7,430 bases of DNA from an uncultured Lachnospiraceae bacterium (GTDB lineage Bacteria; Bacillota_A; Clostridia; Lachnospirales; Lachnospiraceae), in NCBI GenBank assembly GCA_900553635.1, contig USDU01000124.1, positions 1 to 7,430 on the forward strand, in the 5' to 3' direction. Positions within the stretch are counted from its first letter, which is position 1. Each line of letters begins with the position of its first letter. Below, piece by piece: positions 6,891 to 7,430 of this stretch. The notes beneath the pieces were generated by a model, which saw nothing but the letters and a program-made list of their open reading frames with translations, was not told the origin of the DNA and searched no databases. A program made the translations under genes and the position numbers.

Positions 6891-6918
6891 TACGAGGATA
6901 AGGGATTGAAAACCCGGT

Positions 6919-6962
6919 ACAGGGCGTCTGAGGCATTACTGCTTCAGACGCCCTGTTTCTTT
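6919..6962. terminator. Strong terminator between convergent genes
   Basis: A 17-pair stem (6919-6935 with 6940-6956, one G-U pair) closes a four-base loop, TTAC. On the plus strand the T-rich TTTCTTT at 6956-6962 follows, fitting an intrinsic terminator 28 bases after the surface-protein stop. On the minus strand the stem is followed by ACCGGGTTTT, a weaker and displaced T tract, so activity in that direction is less sure. The stop codon of the minus-strand LysR gene lies in the loop. Confidence 0.88.
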
Positions 6963-7430
6963 CGGAAGCTCTATGCGCGGATACTGCCGCAGCAGCTTTT
7001 CCAGCTCGTAGATAGCCGGGGTCAGAAATTTATTTTTGTGATAAACCAGTTTAAAGGTCCGGTTCCATTCCTGATTTTCAGGAGAAAAAATGCGGAGACG
7101 CTGATGACGGATTTCATGGTACATCAGACGCAGAGACATGACAGACAGAACCTTGTTGTATAAAACGGCGTTCAGGATCGTGCGGGGGCAGTTGGCTTCC
7201 CAGGTGATACGGATGGAGAGCCCCTGCTCTGCCACGTACTGTTCAAAAAGCCGTCGTGTGCCGCTGCCCTGTTCACGCATGGCAAAAGCCTGTCCGTTTA
7301 AATCCGAAGAGTGAAGTGTCTCCATTTCATAAAAAGGATGATGAATCCCTGCTGTCAGAACAAGACAGTCGTCGATAAGAGGGAGCACAATCAGATCGGG
7401 AGACTGAATTTCACCCTCTACAATCGCGGC
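6936..7430 (-). CDS. LysR-type transcriptional regulator, C-terminal effector-binding part (5' end outside the window)
   Basis: The minus frame is open to the window edge (AAIVEGEIQSPDLIVLPL at the visible start), so the GTG at 7388 is internal. About 164 residues are visible of a family usually near 300; the N-terminal winged HTH that binds DNA lies beyond the right edge. The visible part matches the second half of the periplasmic-binding-like LysR substrate domain: AIVEG, hHPF, REQGSGTRRLFE (GSGTR at 7254-7268), an internal ILNAVLYNKVLSVMS segment where family members usually read 'V..GlGisvls', and a closing FKLVYHKNKFLTPAI. The ligand cannot be told from this. The gene converges on the surface protein with 45 bases between stop codons, and its last codons form one arm of the shared hairpin. 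LysR genes usually control a divergent neighbour, so its target is probably outside the window. Confidence 0.88.
   Translation of the reverse strand, partial: AAIVEGEIQSPDLIVLPLIDDCLVLTAGIHHPFYEMETLHSSDLNGQAFAMREQGSGTRRLFEQYVAEQGLSIRITWEANCPRTILNAVLYNKVLSVMSLRLMYHEIRHQRLRIFSPENQEWNRTFKLVYHKNKFLTPAIYELEKLLRQYPRIELPKETGRLKQ

Overview
The window looks like chromosomal DNA of a low-to-mid-GC Firmicute, most likely a gut Clostridia member of the Lachnospiraceae type (inference). The grounds are an aspartyl-tRNA synthetase with clostridial-style motifs (HNPFSMPQGG, SSGAVRNHDPE, GIAPGVDR), strong AGGAG-type ribosome binding sites, and a very large exported protein combining a transglutaminase-like region, Ig/MBG-like repeats and a TGD-plus-membrane anchor tail. 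There are no tRNA or rRNA genes, CRISPR arrays or intact insertion sequences.

Layout. Positions 1-935 (+) hold the C-terminal half of aspS. About 290 bases without a convincing gene follow. They contain a good sigma-A-type promoter (952-980) that overlaps the 5' arm of a large hairpin ending in a T run (979-1046), then an AT-rich dyad (1164-1181). Positions 1228-1593 (+) encode a 121-residue, very basic protein with GWKE tandem repeats and a tail like that of Rpn-family (PD-(D/E)XK nuclease/transposase) proteins but no nuclease domain. It is closed by a clear terminator (1609-1651). Positions 1782-6890 (+) encode a 1702-residue exported surface protein: signal peptide, low-complexity repeat linker, transglutaminase-like domain lacking its catalytic Cys and His, about ten Ig/MBG/YDG-like modules, a mixed C-terminal domain, a Ser/Gly linker, and a TGD + TM + RRKR tail. 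A strong hairpin at 6919-6962 ends it. On the minus strand, 7430-6936 is the C-terminal effector-binding part of a LysR-type regulator. It converges on the surface protein, and its stop codon sits in the loop of that hairpin.

The genes do not form one pathway. aspS is housekeeping, the small basic protein and the giant surface protein look accessory, and the LysR gene belongs to a locus beyond the right edge. The most interesting points are the degenerate transglutaminase triad, the non-canonical wall-sorting tail, the orphan Rpn-like tail protein with its expandable 12-bp repeat, and the promoter/hairpin overlap downstream of aspS.
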